Assembly (NCBI RefSeq): GCF_019925205.1
Contig: NC_083566.1
Coordinates: 3,906,001 to 3,970,000, forward strand
DNA: 64,000 nucleotides
Origin: Metopolophium dirhodum
Lineage: Eukaryota > Arthropoda > Insecta > Hemiptera > Aphididae
Reading direction: 5' to 3'
In this document: in pieces, positions 49,140 through 61,725 of the stretch
How positions within the stretch are numbered: the first letter of the stretch is position 1
How the letters are laid out: each line of letters begins with the position of its first letter
Translations under genes and position numbers: made by a program
Notes under the pieces: model-generated
Told to the model about the DNA's origin: nothing
Seen by the model: the letters and a program-made list of their open reading frames with translations, nothing else
Databases searched by the model: none

Positions 49140-50273
49140 AAAGGTCTGCAAAGTACAGTATACGACCACCGTAATAATCATCGTGAATATGTTACGTGTA
49201 CGAATATTATTAACACTATGGGGCATCCCGGAAAGATAAAGACCGCATCCCGACATTTAAGAACATATGTGACACGTGACCCGACAACATAATATTATAC
49301 GTTTAATAATGTCTTCGCAGTGAAAACAGTGAGCACTATCGATATGCAAACGAGAACACACACACGCACGCACATAATGGTCGCGTGTGATGGATACCCA
49401 TTGAATATCCATGGAAATTGGAAGATACTCAGAGAGATTAACAGCAGTGAACTTAACACATCAAAGAATATATTTGATGTCGTGGTGTACTCAAATCCCA
49501 ACTGGAATAATGTCAACAACTATTCTGGAGATCAAAGAGGAATGCGACGACAGACATATATGGCGCAGTACAACAATTAATCCGGATTAGTCTAATGACT
49601 CGTTATACGTAAAAAGCATGGTGAATAGATGGGGGATAGAGGCTCTCAATATGTCCATATAAAATTGTGGTAAAGTTTGTTTCAAATAAACGATGTTTGC
49701 CGAGGGGGTTATAGGTTAGGTTATGCCTGTTGTCAGTGCCACCCCTAATAGTCGATGGAAAAATTGTGGTTTGTATAAATTATAAGTAGCATGTTACTCA
49801 TATTTTTTTTCTGCAAAGAAAATTGAGGAATCATAGATAAGTTTTTATGTATTGTGGATTGGAAAAATATCTAGTAGTTACATTTTACTACCTAAGAATT
49901 TAATTTTTTTTTTATTATTATTATTATTTTGGTTTTGCGTTTCTATGGAAATAAATAACTGTTACGAAAATTTTACTCGTAAAAATCGGTTAAAAAAATA
50001 AAGGTCTGCAAAATACAGTAGGTAAAATACGAGTATACGACCACCGTAATAATCGTTGAGAATATGTTACGGGTACGAATATTAACATTAATATTACGAC
50101 AAGTCGTCTCGGAAAGATAAAGGCTGCAGCCCGCGTTCAAGAAACAAGTAGCATGTGACCCGTCGACATAATATTATACGTTTAATAATGTCTTCGCAGT
50201 GAAAACAGTGAGCACTTTTGATGTGCAAACGAGAACACACACAAACTCACGCACATAATGGCCGCATGTGATG
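49140..50273. repeat. Direct duplication flanking a unique insert
   Basis: 49140-49392 and 50001-50273 share AAGGTCTGCAAA, ACGACCACCGTAATAATC, GAATATGTTACG, CGGAAAGATAAAG, TAATATTATACGTTTAATAA, TGTCTTCGCAGTGAAAACAG and GCAAACGAGAACACACAC. The 49393-50000 sequence between them is unique in the window. Confidence 0.85.
49320..49580 (+). CDS. Unrecognised open frame starting in the duplicated segment
   Basis: An 86-codon frame following CTTCGCAG. Its start lies in the duplicated sequence and the rest (DGYPLNIHGNWKILREI... to QYNN) in the unique insert. Composition is protein-like (Asn/Trp/Tyr present, few low-complexity runs), but no domain is recognised and the second copy of the duplication does not carry it. 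It may be a transposon or gene fragment, or chance. Confidence 0.18.
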   Translation: MKTVSTIDMQTRTHTRTHIMVACDGYPLNIHGNWKILREINSSELNTSKNIFDVVVYSNPNWNNVNNYSGDQRGMRRQTYMAQYNN

Positions 50274-50431
50274 CAATAACAAAAAATATAATGTTATAAA
50301 TAATATGACGACGAATGTTGAAAAACGAAAAAAAAACCGTACTTTTTACGTCGGCCACTGCGAGAGAATACAAAGCACATGAATTATTATTTTATTATTA
50401 GTAGTTATTTTTTTCACCCGCTGCCGCCGAC

Positions 50432-50433
<2 letters not shown>

Positions 50434-50465
<32 letters not shown>
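50434..50465. repeat. (TTA)n microsatellite
   Basis: About ten uninterrupted TTA units. Confidence 0.92.
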
Positions 50466-50466
<1 letters not shown>

Positions 50467-51354
50467 TTTTTCCCCGTTTATTCTACTCGCTCTGCTCAGC
50501 GACAGCGGTGGCATAAAATTACACGCATTATCATTAAAATACCAACAGACATATCCGTCACTCCAGCACAGGCCGCCCCTTGTGCAGCGGCAGAAGTTCA
50601 ATTTCAACCGATCACATCATTGTTATTATACGCATCATTTACGTCGTCAGTGGTGGACGTTTTTCCCTTTATTTTTTTGCATTCATATTTTTCAGCTGCA
50701 TAATTTTCCGGCGCCACTAAATTATTGGTTCGTTACCACGGCTCGGGCGGTTGGGCGTTCCTATGACCTTTATTGTATGCGTGTTACATTTTGGTCGTAC
50801 AAGTGGTTTTATGAGTTTTTTTTTTAATACTCATTATTATTTTATACATTTATACCGAACAAACATCGAATACACGCGCACAATTGTGTGTGGGTGTGTG
50901 TGTGGGCGTGAGGATGGATGTGTGGATGGGTGGGCGGGTGGACGGATGTATGTGCTGTGCAAATTGTTGCTAAAATATTTATCAACTCTCAAACAGTCTG
51001 ATAATATAAACAGGCTAGTATCTGAAAAGTAAACAAACTTTCGTTCACTCAACTTACCGAGATAAAATCGTTTGTTATGAGTGTGCAGTGTGCACAATAA
51101 ATCGAAATTCGCTAAATTATACAACATGAAGAGTAGTACAACATGAAGAGTAGATAGATTCACGGTAGAGGCCTGTGGCATCATCGGAGACTCGCGCGTA
51201 ATGGTAGGTAATACACGAGCGCGCACGCTCGAAAACTACATTAACGGTTCGCATGTTGACTGTCTGTTTTTTTTCATCCGATCTGAATTGCAGGACATGA
51301 TTGCGTTGTAAATCCAGCAACGACCGATTTCAAAAGAGCACAACTCGCCGTTTC

Positions 51355-51374
51355 GGGAGGGGGGGGGGGGGAGG
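51355..51374 (+). repeat. G13 run
   Basis: GGGA followed by 13 G then AGGAG, in CpG-rich sequence (50400-51900). Related long G runs occur at 34203-34213 and 11310-11321. Confidence 0.9.
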
Positions 51375-52439
51375 AGACGCCCTTGCGTTGTTTCGTGTCA
51401 AACGTTTTATATATTTTTCGTTCCCTTTTGCACGACCGCCGAATAAAACTTTACGCATAGGTATGCTCGCACTGGTATTGGTTCCGGTTACGAATGTCTA
51501 ATGTCTACGCAGCCTACAACGATAACCTTTCGACGTGCTCCGAGTCCGTTTCGCGAACCGTTTCCGTTGGACAATTGCAGCAGCAATTGTAATCGGGAAA
51601 TAGGCGGTGTACCTAACAGAATGGCGTCGTCTACAACCCTTATTGTTTGATGAGTTAAAAATCGTGATTATGTTCCGCCGGAAAATCGCCGGAGAGACGG
51701 TAAAACGAAATGGGTAACGAACGGGTTTATTTGTATCATATACCTGTATAGGTGCACCGTAACGCTGAAACGTCCGTGGCGGAATTTCATTATTTTCCGA
51801 ACGGTTTTTATCTAATTAATAACATTATATGTTATACGTGAACATGACCTAATGCAATAATAATATTCTCGATATTACAGGTGATAATACTTCCTGTTGG
51901 GTTTTAAGCTGGTATGGTTGTATAATAATTTATTCATCAGAAGGAGCACGGTGAGTACGTTCGGTTGAAATCCCATTAGTGCCCAACGTTTATAAATAAT
52001 AAGTGGACAAAAAATATCATTCATTTACAAATTTCGGAGTAACTCTTAAACCTAGCTACTTACCAACTGGTATACGTTGCACGTAAAAATACCTGGTCAT
52101 TATAATTGAATGTCCTTTTAAAAGAAAAACATGATAACATACTTCGCCTTCGTATAGTAGTCCGTACCGAACTTTATTTTTATCTTTAATACATATATCA
52201 ACAGTAAAAATGTAACACAATATTTGGAAACATACATTCGAAAAGCAACTTTAGGAAGAAATATTTCTATTATAATCTATATCAACATATTACTGTCGCA
52301 ATCCATTAAGGTGAACATACAATGTCTCGGCGGGTTTGCCATCGTGTGCCCGTCCGACTACAGTACATTCTGCCGAGGTGAATTTAGGCATAGGGCCTAG
52401 TAGTGACACGGACCTATAGGGCGATGACATTTTCAAATA

Positions 52440-52690
52440 TATTAGATTCTGAGTGGAGCGAAAGAATGTATTGATTTTACAATGATGTGTGTGTATTTTT
52501 TTTTCCTGTCTGTCAACGACATTTTGGGTGGTAAAAATTTTCAAGATCAGCGGCTATTCTGATATAAAAGTGAACTTGGTACTTTTGGGAGGCCAAAATT
52601 GAAAATTCTATGTACTTTTAGAAAGCGTCAAGATCAACAAAAAAGTGGTAATTTTTACGCAAAATCAAATTTCCGTTACATTAATATTTC
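52440..52690 (-). mobile_element. 3' fragment of the Helitron-like family, antisense
   Basis: Reverse complement of about 32040-32250: TTAGATTCTGAGTGGAGCGA, TTGATTTTACAATGATGTGT, a T/A-rich block, then ACTTTTGGGAGGCCAAAA corresponding to the TTGACCCCCCAAAGTA region. Confidence 0.65.
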
Positions 52691-52940
52691 TTCATGTGTA
52701 AGAGGCATATAATGAATTTATATTTTCTACTGATAATTTGTTTTCAATTTTTAGTAAACTCAATTTTTAGTATGTAAATAAGGCTATAACAAATTACAAA
52801 ACAAAAAATAGCACTAAGTGTGAATACCAGACACAATTTGATATTTATAAGATTAGATACTCAAATATATAATGCGGCCATGATTATGTCATCTGTGATT
52901 TGCAATTTGGGAAATACACGTTTTTTAACAAAAAAACTAA

Positions 52941-52970
52941 GTCCTTTGAGTCCTTTGAGCCCTTTGAGCC
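52941..52970 (+). repeat. 9 bp tandem repeat, GTCCTTTGA x 3
   Basis: Three units with one substitution in the last (GCCCTTTGA). It translates to repeating SPL in an unsupported open frame. Confidence 0.85.
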
Positions 52971-55085
52971 ATGTGGAAGCCCGCTGCTTGAAATTATTTG
53001 TTTTTTTTTCCCACTCATTCAATTGGTTTTCATTCTATGGCTTATCTCGAATCGAATATTTACCAACAAATAAATAAATCTTAACTACCTACTTACCCAA
53101 AGCACCCAGATATATCGAAAAAAATACTTTTTCAAATGACTTTCAATATTTGTACTTCTTTATAATAGGCCTCCTGTCCAAATATTAAATCTTATATTTA
53201 AACTCACTTTTAAAGTTTTTAAATATTTGCATAAATCATATTTTAGAAATATTATTTATATTAAATAAAATGAATGATTAGCAAACACACAAAATGTACC
53301 TAATTTTATTAAGAACCATTACCTAAACTATAATAATTAATACTCAACTATGTACTGAATACTGATTAAACCTTTTTAAATAGTTTTTAGATTCGGCGAA
53401 GAATATAGAACATAAAAAAATTTTAAAAAAACCACAAATGTATTTTTTTTTTTTATTCAGTGTTATTGTAACCCTATAGGAACGCCAACAAAATATTCCC
53501 ATAATATAACTATTGTAAGTACTTACCTAGTATATTATAGCTACCAAATCATTTTCACTATTTACTAGTTAAAAGCTAAAATATATACAAGGGTTCATAT
53601 ATGCCCATGGGTGTCAAGACTAGAACGGATTTCGAAAATGCACCCTAAACTATCAGGATTTATATATGTCGAAGAAATATAATTCGTTGTTATACATTTG
53701 TATTGCATCATTTGATTATTTATATAATATTACCTTTCTGTTTAAAACATTAAAGAAATAAAAAAGACTGATGTAATTTATAAATTGTATTAAGTTCAAG
53801 TACAATTACTATTAACGGTTATAAAAGATTTGTTAAATAAAATTGTTATCAAACACTAATACATTGTTAATTTTTTGCTTATTTTTTTTTTATTAAGAAA
53901 ATTGTAATTGATTCCTGTATTCTACCAATAACATCGATTCCGCCAGTATAAGTATATTATAAACATAAATGTATATTCCAATCGAAACCTAATTGTTTGT
54001 TTTATATTTTTAAGCAGTACCTATACGTTTTGTTTTAAACGAAAATTTGGCAAACAACTTAAATGGTTTAAATGAAATACACCATTATTTAGGCTTATGA
54101 TGAGTAAACTTTAATTTTCACGCAATAATGGGGGGATCATGGGGCCTCTGAAAAATGTCAAGTTTGCCGCCCCAGTGCCTAAAACTATGTGCGTAATATA
54201 ACCAGATGGGTGATGATCTTGGGAAATCATTTACATAATTTACGTATTGCACGCAGAATGTCAACCTGCACCCTTTTGTCATTTCAATCAAATGTAGGTA
54301 TAAAATTATTAACAGTAACCACGATATAATATTTTACTTACCACATAAATCAACTTGTCCATAAAAAAAATCTTCGAACATTTGACATAATATTACCTAA
54401 AAATAATAATATCAGAGAACACGTTATATTGAAATTATTTTAGTTATATTATTACTTATTAGTGTATTCCCTGAAAATAACTAAAAAAAAAAACTTGTTG
54501 CAAATACAAAAATTCAAATTTATGTCAAAAAAAATATTTTTTAGGATTTTTTAATACAATTTTTTCTTACAAACTTATATAATCTTATTGAATAAATAAT
54601 TATTCTGATCAGAATTTAATCAAATACTATAATAATGACAATACATGACACTCATGGCCAAAACACAAGACATTATCTCGCCCCATAAAGCAAAGTGGTT
54701 GCCTATAAGCATGGCAGTTTTGTATATGAATTATCTATGTTTTTAGCCGTTTACTGCAGTGGATGGCGTGTCCAGCGAGTAGGCCTGGTAGAGCAGGGCT
54801 TATCCTGGTTTTGAACCCTCATAATGTACCCAAAATATGCATTTTTAAATTAAAAACAAGAAATTGTACATTTATTTTTTGTATTAACACACCGAACATT
54901 GAAATATGAATACATCGGCGTACTGCGGCCGTGTATTGATTTTATTTTATTCCGTGAACATTTATCCATAAATAAAATTAATTTGCGATCCTCAAGCGCT
55001 ATTAGGGAAAACATGTATCCACGATTCACGAACCGTCAATAATCATAATGTTATATGAAAAATTAATTATGTATAATATAAAAAA

Positions 55086-55567
55086 GGTGGGTAAGTGGAT
55101 GTCGCTCTGCTGTACTGTAGGTTACAAGTGGGTCACTGTAATAGATGGTGTTAAATTTGAATTCAATGATATAATATCATTGTGTAAGAAAAACGATTCT
55201 GAGCGAAAACGGTCAGTCAGCCTATGGTATTATTAATATATTTGATGATATTATTGTGAATAAAGTAATTTATATATTTACTTATTCACGTGGAACCTTG
55301 TTTTAAATTTTCAATCCTTAGCTACAAAAGTTGAACATTTTATACATTTTTAACTACAAAATAATTATTAAGTTTTAAATAATTAAGTACCAACTAGATT
55401 CATTTTCCTATCAGAAAAGTTACTGTTGAAGAAAATCCAAGCACTTTTACTGTCCTAAAAGGTGATGATAGACACACAAAAAAAAAAAATTAATAAATAA
55501 AAAAAATAAAAAAAAAAACACACATCATTGTAAGATCAATATCATCGCTTCGCTCAGAATCTAAAAT
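55086..55567 (+). mobile_element. Internally deleted copy of the Helitron-like family (about 480 bp)
   Basis: Starts AGGTGGGTAAGTGGATG like 30792, shares GTAGGTTACAAGTGGGTCAC and AATTCAATGATATAATATCA, then jumps to CCAACTAGATTCA and the 3' part CATCATTGTAAGATCAAT ending TCAGAATCTAAAA. It lacks the terminal hairpin. Confidence 0.7.
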
Positions 55568-57615
55568 TTTAATTATTATTTAATATTATGATTGACTGTA
55601 TATTTTAAAAATATATTAAAAACTTCCGTTAATACTATGGTTGGCTGTACATTTTAAATATACATTAAAATGTCCCTTAAAAAGAATGTGTATATTGTTT
55701 AAACTTTTTTCATAACCAGCCTGTTCTGAATAATAAAGAAGAATAAGGTACCCGCAAATAAATATATTTAAATTTGTTTTATTATTTTAACAAAATATAT
55801 ACATAAAAAAATTTTTAAAAATGTTTCAGGTGAATTATAGCATTATACAAAATTCAAATTCAATCAATATTTTAATTATTTTTTTTTTATCAAATAAACA
55901 CATTTTTATGCATGTAAAATGTAATGTACTAATGTATAATATCCTATATAATATTAGAAATATAAAAATTATATTAAAAACCATTTTAAGTGAATTTTAT
56001 ACAATAATTTTTTGCATTTTATATTGCATTTTTTGCACTTTAAGTGCATAATATATTATTGCATTTTTTGACATTTTTAATGCATTTATAAGGTTTTTTA
56101 ATGCATTAAATTCAGAGCCCTGCTGATTATCTATGGGGATTTATTTCGGTAGACACTTTTCTATATTCGTTGGGCAACCATACTATCTTAATCGTGGTAT
56201 TGGTTTAGTTAAAATCTTGTATAAATAATATTTACAACTTTTTTATAGCATTAATTAGTAGATATTGAACTAATGTGCATTAATAACTGTGCGCAGTAGA
56301 TTAGTACTTCAATCTACCTACAAATATTATATTATATTATTCGAATATTCTGTACAATAATACATTTTCAATCGACTTTGAATAGGGAGCCAGAGTGTGA
56401 ATCTATTCATATATTAGAAGGGTGTTCTATACAATTTTAAATAAAAAACTATGAATAAAAAAATCATAAGAAACATAAGTACTATGCAAAAGTGTATACA
56501 AATGTACACATATTGGCTTCAAAGAAAAACATTGGCTTCCCCCTACCCACACAAACCTTTTTTTTAGTACAAAACGTCAAAATTGGCCTGAAAAGTAGCC
56601 CGGTACCCTGGTATAATGGAGATTCCTAGTCCCGTTCCTACTATGATTATACAATATTATATATCACTCATCCAACCCACAATAACAATAATGATACTTA
56701 AACCGAATAAGTTACTAGGTATACATAATAATAGTAATAACACATATCTCGATAAATCGTACACATGTCATGATAGTCCGCAGTGTTATTTATCGTTGAT
56801 ATGGTCACGAAAATCGGAAATTGTATAAAATTGACAATTGTGAATTTTTCCTAATAACGTAAAGTATACATGTTATGATTTATGATTTTCTCTGTAATTT
56901 TTCATTGTGTTTTTCTATTTATTTACACACAATACATTATTGTTTATGGACATTCGGTATCACGAAGAAACCAAGAATTATCGAATTGATGATTGCTATA
57001 GTATATATATTACGGGCAAAGTAGGGAATCGGACATTGTTACTGTGCACAATTCTCGAACATTTCCTGAACAATTTTTCACCGTCATTAATGACCAATTC
57101 GAAAATTTAAAGAGACGCAGGTTATGTACACCCATGTTATGTATACATGATTAAATTTCTTTGAAAAAAGGTTTCTATTGTTCGTAAATTGCGCGCAAAT
57201 GGGTTGTGAAAAAGGTAAACGTGCGCAAATGAGCTGTAGCCGAATAATTTGGACAGCCGTCACCTGTTATCTCACTAATTATCGAAAAACACGTTGGTCA
57301 AAACCACACAAATTTTATGTTACCACACTGATTTCTACAACATTTATCGAATTTTTCAAAATTATATCAAACTGTCACTGTCGACGATCAGCCCAGATGG
57401 ATACTATCGATTATTTACACGATTATGAATAACTATGTTTGACTTACCTATCCATGAACTGCTAAAAATATATAGGTGATATTATAACAACTAAACGTCT
57501 ACCTACGGGACACGTCTATAATATATACGTTCATAGAACTATAGAAGTAAAACGTTTTAATTAATTGCTAATATAGTAATGATTCACTATTTCACTAATG
57601 AAACACTTCTATTTA

Positions 57616-57915
57616 AAGGTGGGTAAGTGGATGTTGCTCTACTGTACAGTAGGTTACAAGTGGATCACTGTATAATGGATGGTTTTAAATCTGAATTCAA
57701 TGATATAATATCATTGTATTGTATACGAAAAACGATTCTGGCCACCAACTAGATTCACTTTCCCATCGAACAAGATACTGAAGTTGAAAATTGAAGCATT
57801 ATTTCAACTACTTGTCCTGTACACAGGCGCAAAAATTAAAAATTAAAATTAAATTTTAAAAAACACACATTATTATAAAATCAATGCCTTCATCGCTCCG
57901 CTCGGAATCTAAAAA
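57616..57915 (+). mobile_element. Short copy of the Helitron-like family (about 300 bp)
   Basis: Same start (AGGTGGGTAAGTGGATG) and same end (CTCGGAATCTAAAA) with a larger internal deletion. Fixed ends with variable internal loss are typical of non-autonomous families. Confidence 0.7.
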
Positions 57916-59073
57916 ATGAAGAGGAAAGATCACGACAAACGATGATAAAACCCGTATTATTTGGTTAGGTTAGATTATAAATTAAAATTATATTGATAAA
58001 TAAATAAATAAAAATAATATAATTATGATCGTTTTCGAAAATGATCATTATTATAATGATTATAATTTATAACTATAATTTATTTGAGAGAAAAAAAACA
58101 CTACCTACCTATTCATTATAATTGTTTTTAAAAAATTTTAGGTACGATTATTAATTTGAAATATTAAAAAAATAAACGTTTAATAAAAATAATCTCTATT
58201 AATGTACATATAGAATTAAATTTAAATATCGTTCGGTAATCGACGACGAGAGATTTTATGAATTCATGCGCCGTACGGTGCCGTATTAAAATATGCATTT
58301 TGTGCGATATATTGGTTCGTATTTGTGGCTTGTGTGGTATAATGGAAAGCGCCGTTTTAAATAATATACCCTTAACCGTATATTATGGAAGATTAGGAAT
58401 ATTCAATATACGTCATTCGCATATTATTGTGAATAAGCAGAGTGCAGCTAACTCGCGTTTAATATTTTTATTGGCAACAATAAATTTGGGTACCTACTTA
58501 TCTATGTAACAAGTTGTAGGTAGGTCCAGTATTGAATAGGTACCTACTCGAGTATACTTTAACGTTTTAAAAGTATCATTATATTATAGTACAATAACAA
58601 TATTATTGCATTTTAATTAAACCATACGACATATAATTATTAAAAATGCAAAAATAATTAATTATTCGGGGCTAAACACTCTCCGAAATAACGGTACAAT
58701 TCGTGGCATGTCACATATTATACCACCTTTAATATGTTACCAGTATTAAAATAAGGAAATTATACCTCTGGGTACAATACGTATACTAGAGGTACAATTA
58801 GCATATAATGGTCTTACCCCTCTATCCAGTAATTTTATCCGTTTGAGAATATCTGACTAGCGTTATCTCACTGGCACGGAATAATTTAAATCAAAGTTCA
58901 TAACACGCATAATGTTATACTTACATAAAAGTATCTAACTTTATCTAAAATACCTCAAAAATATCCATAATTGTATAATTATTTTAAACAGAGTTAAATT
59001 TACCAATTAGGTATATTATATTAACATTATTACTATTGTATTTTTAGTTTTTAATAATGAAACATTGTAGGTA

Positions 59074-59235
59074 TACGAAAAACGATTCTGAGCGGTGACG
59101 GTTTGTCAGTGTGGATATTCTATACTATATTTTTATTTTTATTACTTAGGTATTAGTTATTATTAAATATAATATTTAAATCCTTAATTTTTTTTTTTGT
59201 TTTTTTTTTTAAACTACTGGAAATTTTAAATGTTG
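59074..59235 (+). mobile_element. Fragment of the Helitron-like family
   Basis: AACGATTCTGAGCGGTGACG and GTCAGTGTGG match the 30900 block; AAACTACTGGAAATTTT matches the 32050 block. Confidence 0.5.
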
Positions 59236-59569
59236 ATCTAAAAATCTTAAAACTAAAAGCCTCAACTAAGACACGGCTCATCAGAATTATTACGTATACG
59301 GTTATGGTCATTAGATTTCACACTTGAAAAAAACCTGTAAAAAAAATTCCAATACCCACAACCACCAAGTGCGATATTCGCACTTCGCAGTAATATCGAT
59401 GACACAATTGGCACACGCCAAAAATAAATAAAACACACCCGCAAAATCGTCTCATTCGTGAATTCATTCGAACGATAAGAAAATAATCCACGCCTCGTGT
59501 GGTGTTGTTATTTTGTACACTATTTACAGACCGAAATACTAAATTTGTTATCCCCTTTCTCGTTTTCAG

Positions 59570-59623
59570 ATACTTCAACTGCAGATGAACGACTTCCGCT
59601 ATCATTTTCTCTTCACTACATTC
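59570..59623 (+). CDS. Kainate-type glutamate receptor, exon C (54 nt, 18 codons)
   Basis: A very short exon: CTCGTTTTCAG acceptor, 18 codons reading ILQLQMNDFRYHFLFTTF, then a GTGAGT donor. It matches the family segment in which a helix (A-x-x-x-G-M) is followed by Y-x-[YF]-[IL]-[FL]-T-[TS]-[LF], the strand that leads into the D-L linker of the second lobe. It joins exon B (ends FFRS, phase 0) and exon D (begins DLE, phase 0) with no residue missing relative to the family, which is the main reason to accept so small an exon. It is too short for ordinary ORF detection and lies after a 39.4 kb intron, so automatic annotation could miss it. Confidence 0.8.
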
Positions 59624-59739
59624 GTGAGTGTATAAAATAAAAAATATTACCAATTGTGAAACACGGCCACGTGGATCGTTGTCACATTCAACTGAGGCGA
59701 GCCCCAATCTAATGTGGCCCGATTTCCGTTTCATTTCAG
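59624..59739 (+). other. Intron between exons C and D (116 bp)
   Basis: GTGAGT to TTTCAG, defined by the flanking receptor exons. No internal feature is seen. Confidence 0.82.
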
Positions 59740-59904
59740 GACCTCGAGACGTTTGATCTGGAAGACTTTAAATACAACTCCGTGAACATAACCTCTTTCA
59801 GAATAGTTGACGACGAAAACCACCGCGTGGTCAACATCCTCCGCGAGATGGAAAGATTTCAAAGAGTTGGGCAAAACATGTTGCACAAGAGTGGAATCAT
59901 CAGG
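59740..59904 (+). CDS. Kainate-type glutamate receptor, exon D (amino-terminal domain, lobe 2)
   Basis: 55 codons between TTTCATTTCAG and AGG|GTGATT, phase 0 at both ends. The frame begins DLETFDLEDFKYNSVNITSF, matching the conserved D-L-x-x-x-D-x-E-x-[FY]-x-Y-x-x-x-N-[IM]-T-[GS]-F block of kainate and AMPA receptor amino-terminal domains, and continues with R-I-V-D-x-E-N and a helix carrying the ERFQ motif. NIT is a second sequon. The intron before it is 116 bp; the intron after it is 1.8 kb and filled mostly by transposons. The open frame continues 25 codons past the donor but loses family resemblance after GIIR, which supports the chosen donor. Confidence 0.89.
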
Positions 59905-60468
59905 GTGATTATTAATGAAATTACAATTATTGCTTACTACTCAATCATCGATGATGGAATTGCCCAGAAGGTTTTTTAATATTAGCATTCAAGAAAAAAT
60001 TCTAGGTTGTGATTTATTGAATATTTTGATGGCTATTAAACAGTAAACACTATTGTTATCTAGGTCACATTTTATAATTTTTTCCAAAAATTGTATTTAC
60101 ATATTGCAGTAGTACGAATCACAACATATCGTAACAAAATGTATGATAATCTATTATAATAGCGGTGATTTGAGATTTAGACAAGCGAGTAGATTCTCCA
60201 TAAATGTCACGATGTACCGTTGACACTCCATTAGTTCACTCCAATTGGCAATTGTATAGACTATTTTTGTTGAAAACCGTTTCTTTTGTTTTCATATTAA
60301 ATACTTAAAAAAATAAAACATTAAACAACTACTTATACAATATAATATGATCTATTCACTGGCCACAGCAAGGAATAGTTGTATACCATGACAAATGACA
60401 ATACGTCAATACAACTGTAAAATGTTAATGTTATTCGTAAGCTTGTATGGTAGTATCTAAGTCGTTAA

Positions 60469-61558
60469 TATACAGGTGATTCACTAAGCATGCTCACCTC
60501 CTTTTTTTATTTAATAATGAATTTGTTCAAATTCAGATTTTTGGAAATTTTAAATATACTTAAGAGGAAGTGATACCCACGTGTGTTGTCTCCGTCTTAC
60601 AAGTGCCTAACATAGCAAATTGTACGCTCAGCAGAACACGTGTAATAGGTAGCCCTGTTAGTTAAGAAATTAGAGTAAATTGACATCTTCTAAAATTTAA
60701 AGGTAAGATTATTATCTAGGCAACCGACTACATAAGTTTTTTTGTTATATTTTAATATTGAAGCGAGTTATAAGTATTTTAAAATTGTAAATTGTTTGTA
60801 CATCTTAAAATACTCATAACTCGCTTTAAAATTAAAATATAATAAAATACCTATGGTATTTCCTTGATAATAATCTTACCTTAACAATTTATTAGAGGTC
60901 AATTCGATCTAATTTTTAAACCAACATAGCTACATGACGTTTCTGCTGAGCGTACAATTTTCTATGTTACCCACTTGTAAGACGTAAATAACACATGCGG
61001 GTATTACGTCCTCATAAAGACCGTGTTTTCAAATTCTTGAGATTTTTTGTACTATTTGAGGAAGTCGTGATATAAACTTCTGTTTTTCAAATAAGAACCT
61101 TCCTTTTTCACTGTAAAATAATTGGAGGATATTTTTCTGAAAATGTTGATTCAAGTCTTGAATATTTATAAACCGTAAATGTTGATGGATTAATAAGAAT
61201 TACTTAACATTTTTAAATTACCAAAGCCCTCATAATATCTTCCAAACCCATTATCATGGCCTTATAGTACACAAAATTACATAACTCAAAATCTACTCAT
61301 TCGAATTTTGATTTTGATACGTCAACATTTTCAGAAAAATTATCCACTAAATAATTTACAGTATAAAGGGGAAGTTTTCATTTGGAAAACAAATATTTGT
61401 ATCACCGTGGAGTATAGGACACTCTTTTAGTAGTACAAAAAATCTTGAAGAATTTTAAAATAATAGTATGATCTTATAGTATATTTAAATTCATTATGAA
61501 CGGTGGAAATGTAGATGAGTATGCTTGTCGCTTGATGCTTGTTGAATAAGTCTGTATA
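60469..61558. mobile_element. Palindromic MITE, GGGTGATTCAC family, interrupted by a second element
   Basis: Left end TATACAGGTGATTCACTAAG then CATGCTCACC; right end GATGAGTATGCTTG...TTGAATAAGTCTGTATA with a small internal duplication. Body words CAAATTCTTGAGATTT, CTGTTTTTCAAATAAGAACC and the mirrored AGTATAGGACACTCTTTTAG match the element at 9308. Removing the nested insert (60564-61013) leaves about 640 bp, close to the 650 bp of that element. Lies in the receptor intron between exons D and E. Confidence 0.8.
60564..61013. mobile_element. 450 bp near-perfect palindrome nested in the MITE
   Basis: Starts GAGGAAGTGATACCC and ends GGGTATTACGTCCTC. The arms pair over most of their length: GTCTTACAAGTG, TTGTACGCTCAGCAGAA, AGGTAAGATTATTATC and GCGAGTTAT... 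each have their reverse complement in order on the other arm, with the centre near 60790. TTAA (60560-60563) and ATAA (61014-61017) flank it. Comparison with the uninterrupted element at 9308 restores one continuous site, so a 4 bp TTAA-type duplication (piggyBac-like) fits best, a 3 bp TAA (Harbinger-like) next. Confidence 0.82.
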
Positions 61559-61725
61559 TTATTTTATTACATACAATTCAATCTTGTATTTGGAATACAA
61601 CAACTCCAGTCCCCAAGTCATTATAATATAGGTAACGACACAGCGGAAATCGTATTTATGTCAATTTTCAATATCATTATTTACATAAAATATGCAATCA
61701 ATCGGTTGTGTTGTGTTGTGTGCAG

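Larger units (their letters stand above)
20160..59569 (+). other. 39.4 kb intron between receptor exons B and C
   Basis: Bounded by GTGAGT and TTTTCAG and inferred from in-phase, gap-free joining of exons B and C. No missing exon is needed between them. Its contents are listed separately: duplications, transposon remnants, microsatellites and a CpG-rich island. Apart from these, long stretches (20300-22010, 22400-25850, 28560-30450, 32290-34100, 36920-38360, 43000-44800, 45950-49135, 50280-52430, 52980-55080) are AT-rich sequence in which no gene, RNA or named repeat was recognised. Confidence 0.8.
59905..61725 (+). other. Intron between exons D and E (1.8 kb), largely transposon
   Basis: GTGATT to GTGTGCAG. 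About 60 percent of it is the nested inverted-repeat element at 60469-61558. The 59905-60468 part is AT-rich with no recognised feature. Confidence 0.85.

Noticed and set aside
57178..57432. 84-codon frame with paired Cys-Ala-Gln-Met words as a gene
   Set aside because: The repeated GCGCAAATG words look like decayed repeat sequence; no domain, acceptor or neighbour supports it.
59318..59734. 138-codon minus-strand open frame next to exons C and D
   Set aside because: It runs antisense across exon C and the short intron, so it is a shadow of the receptor exons with no independent support.
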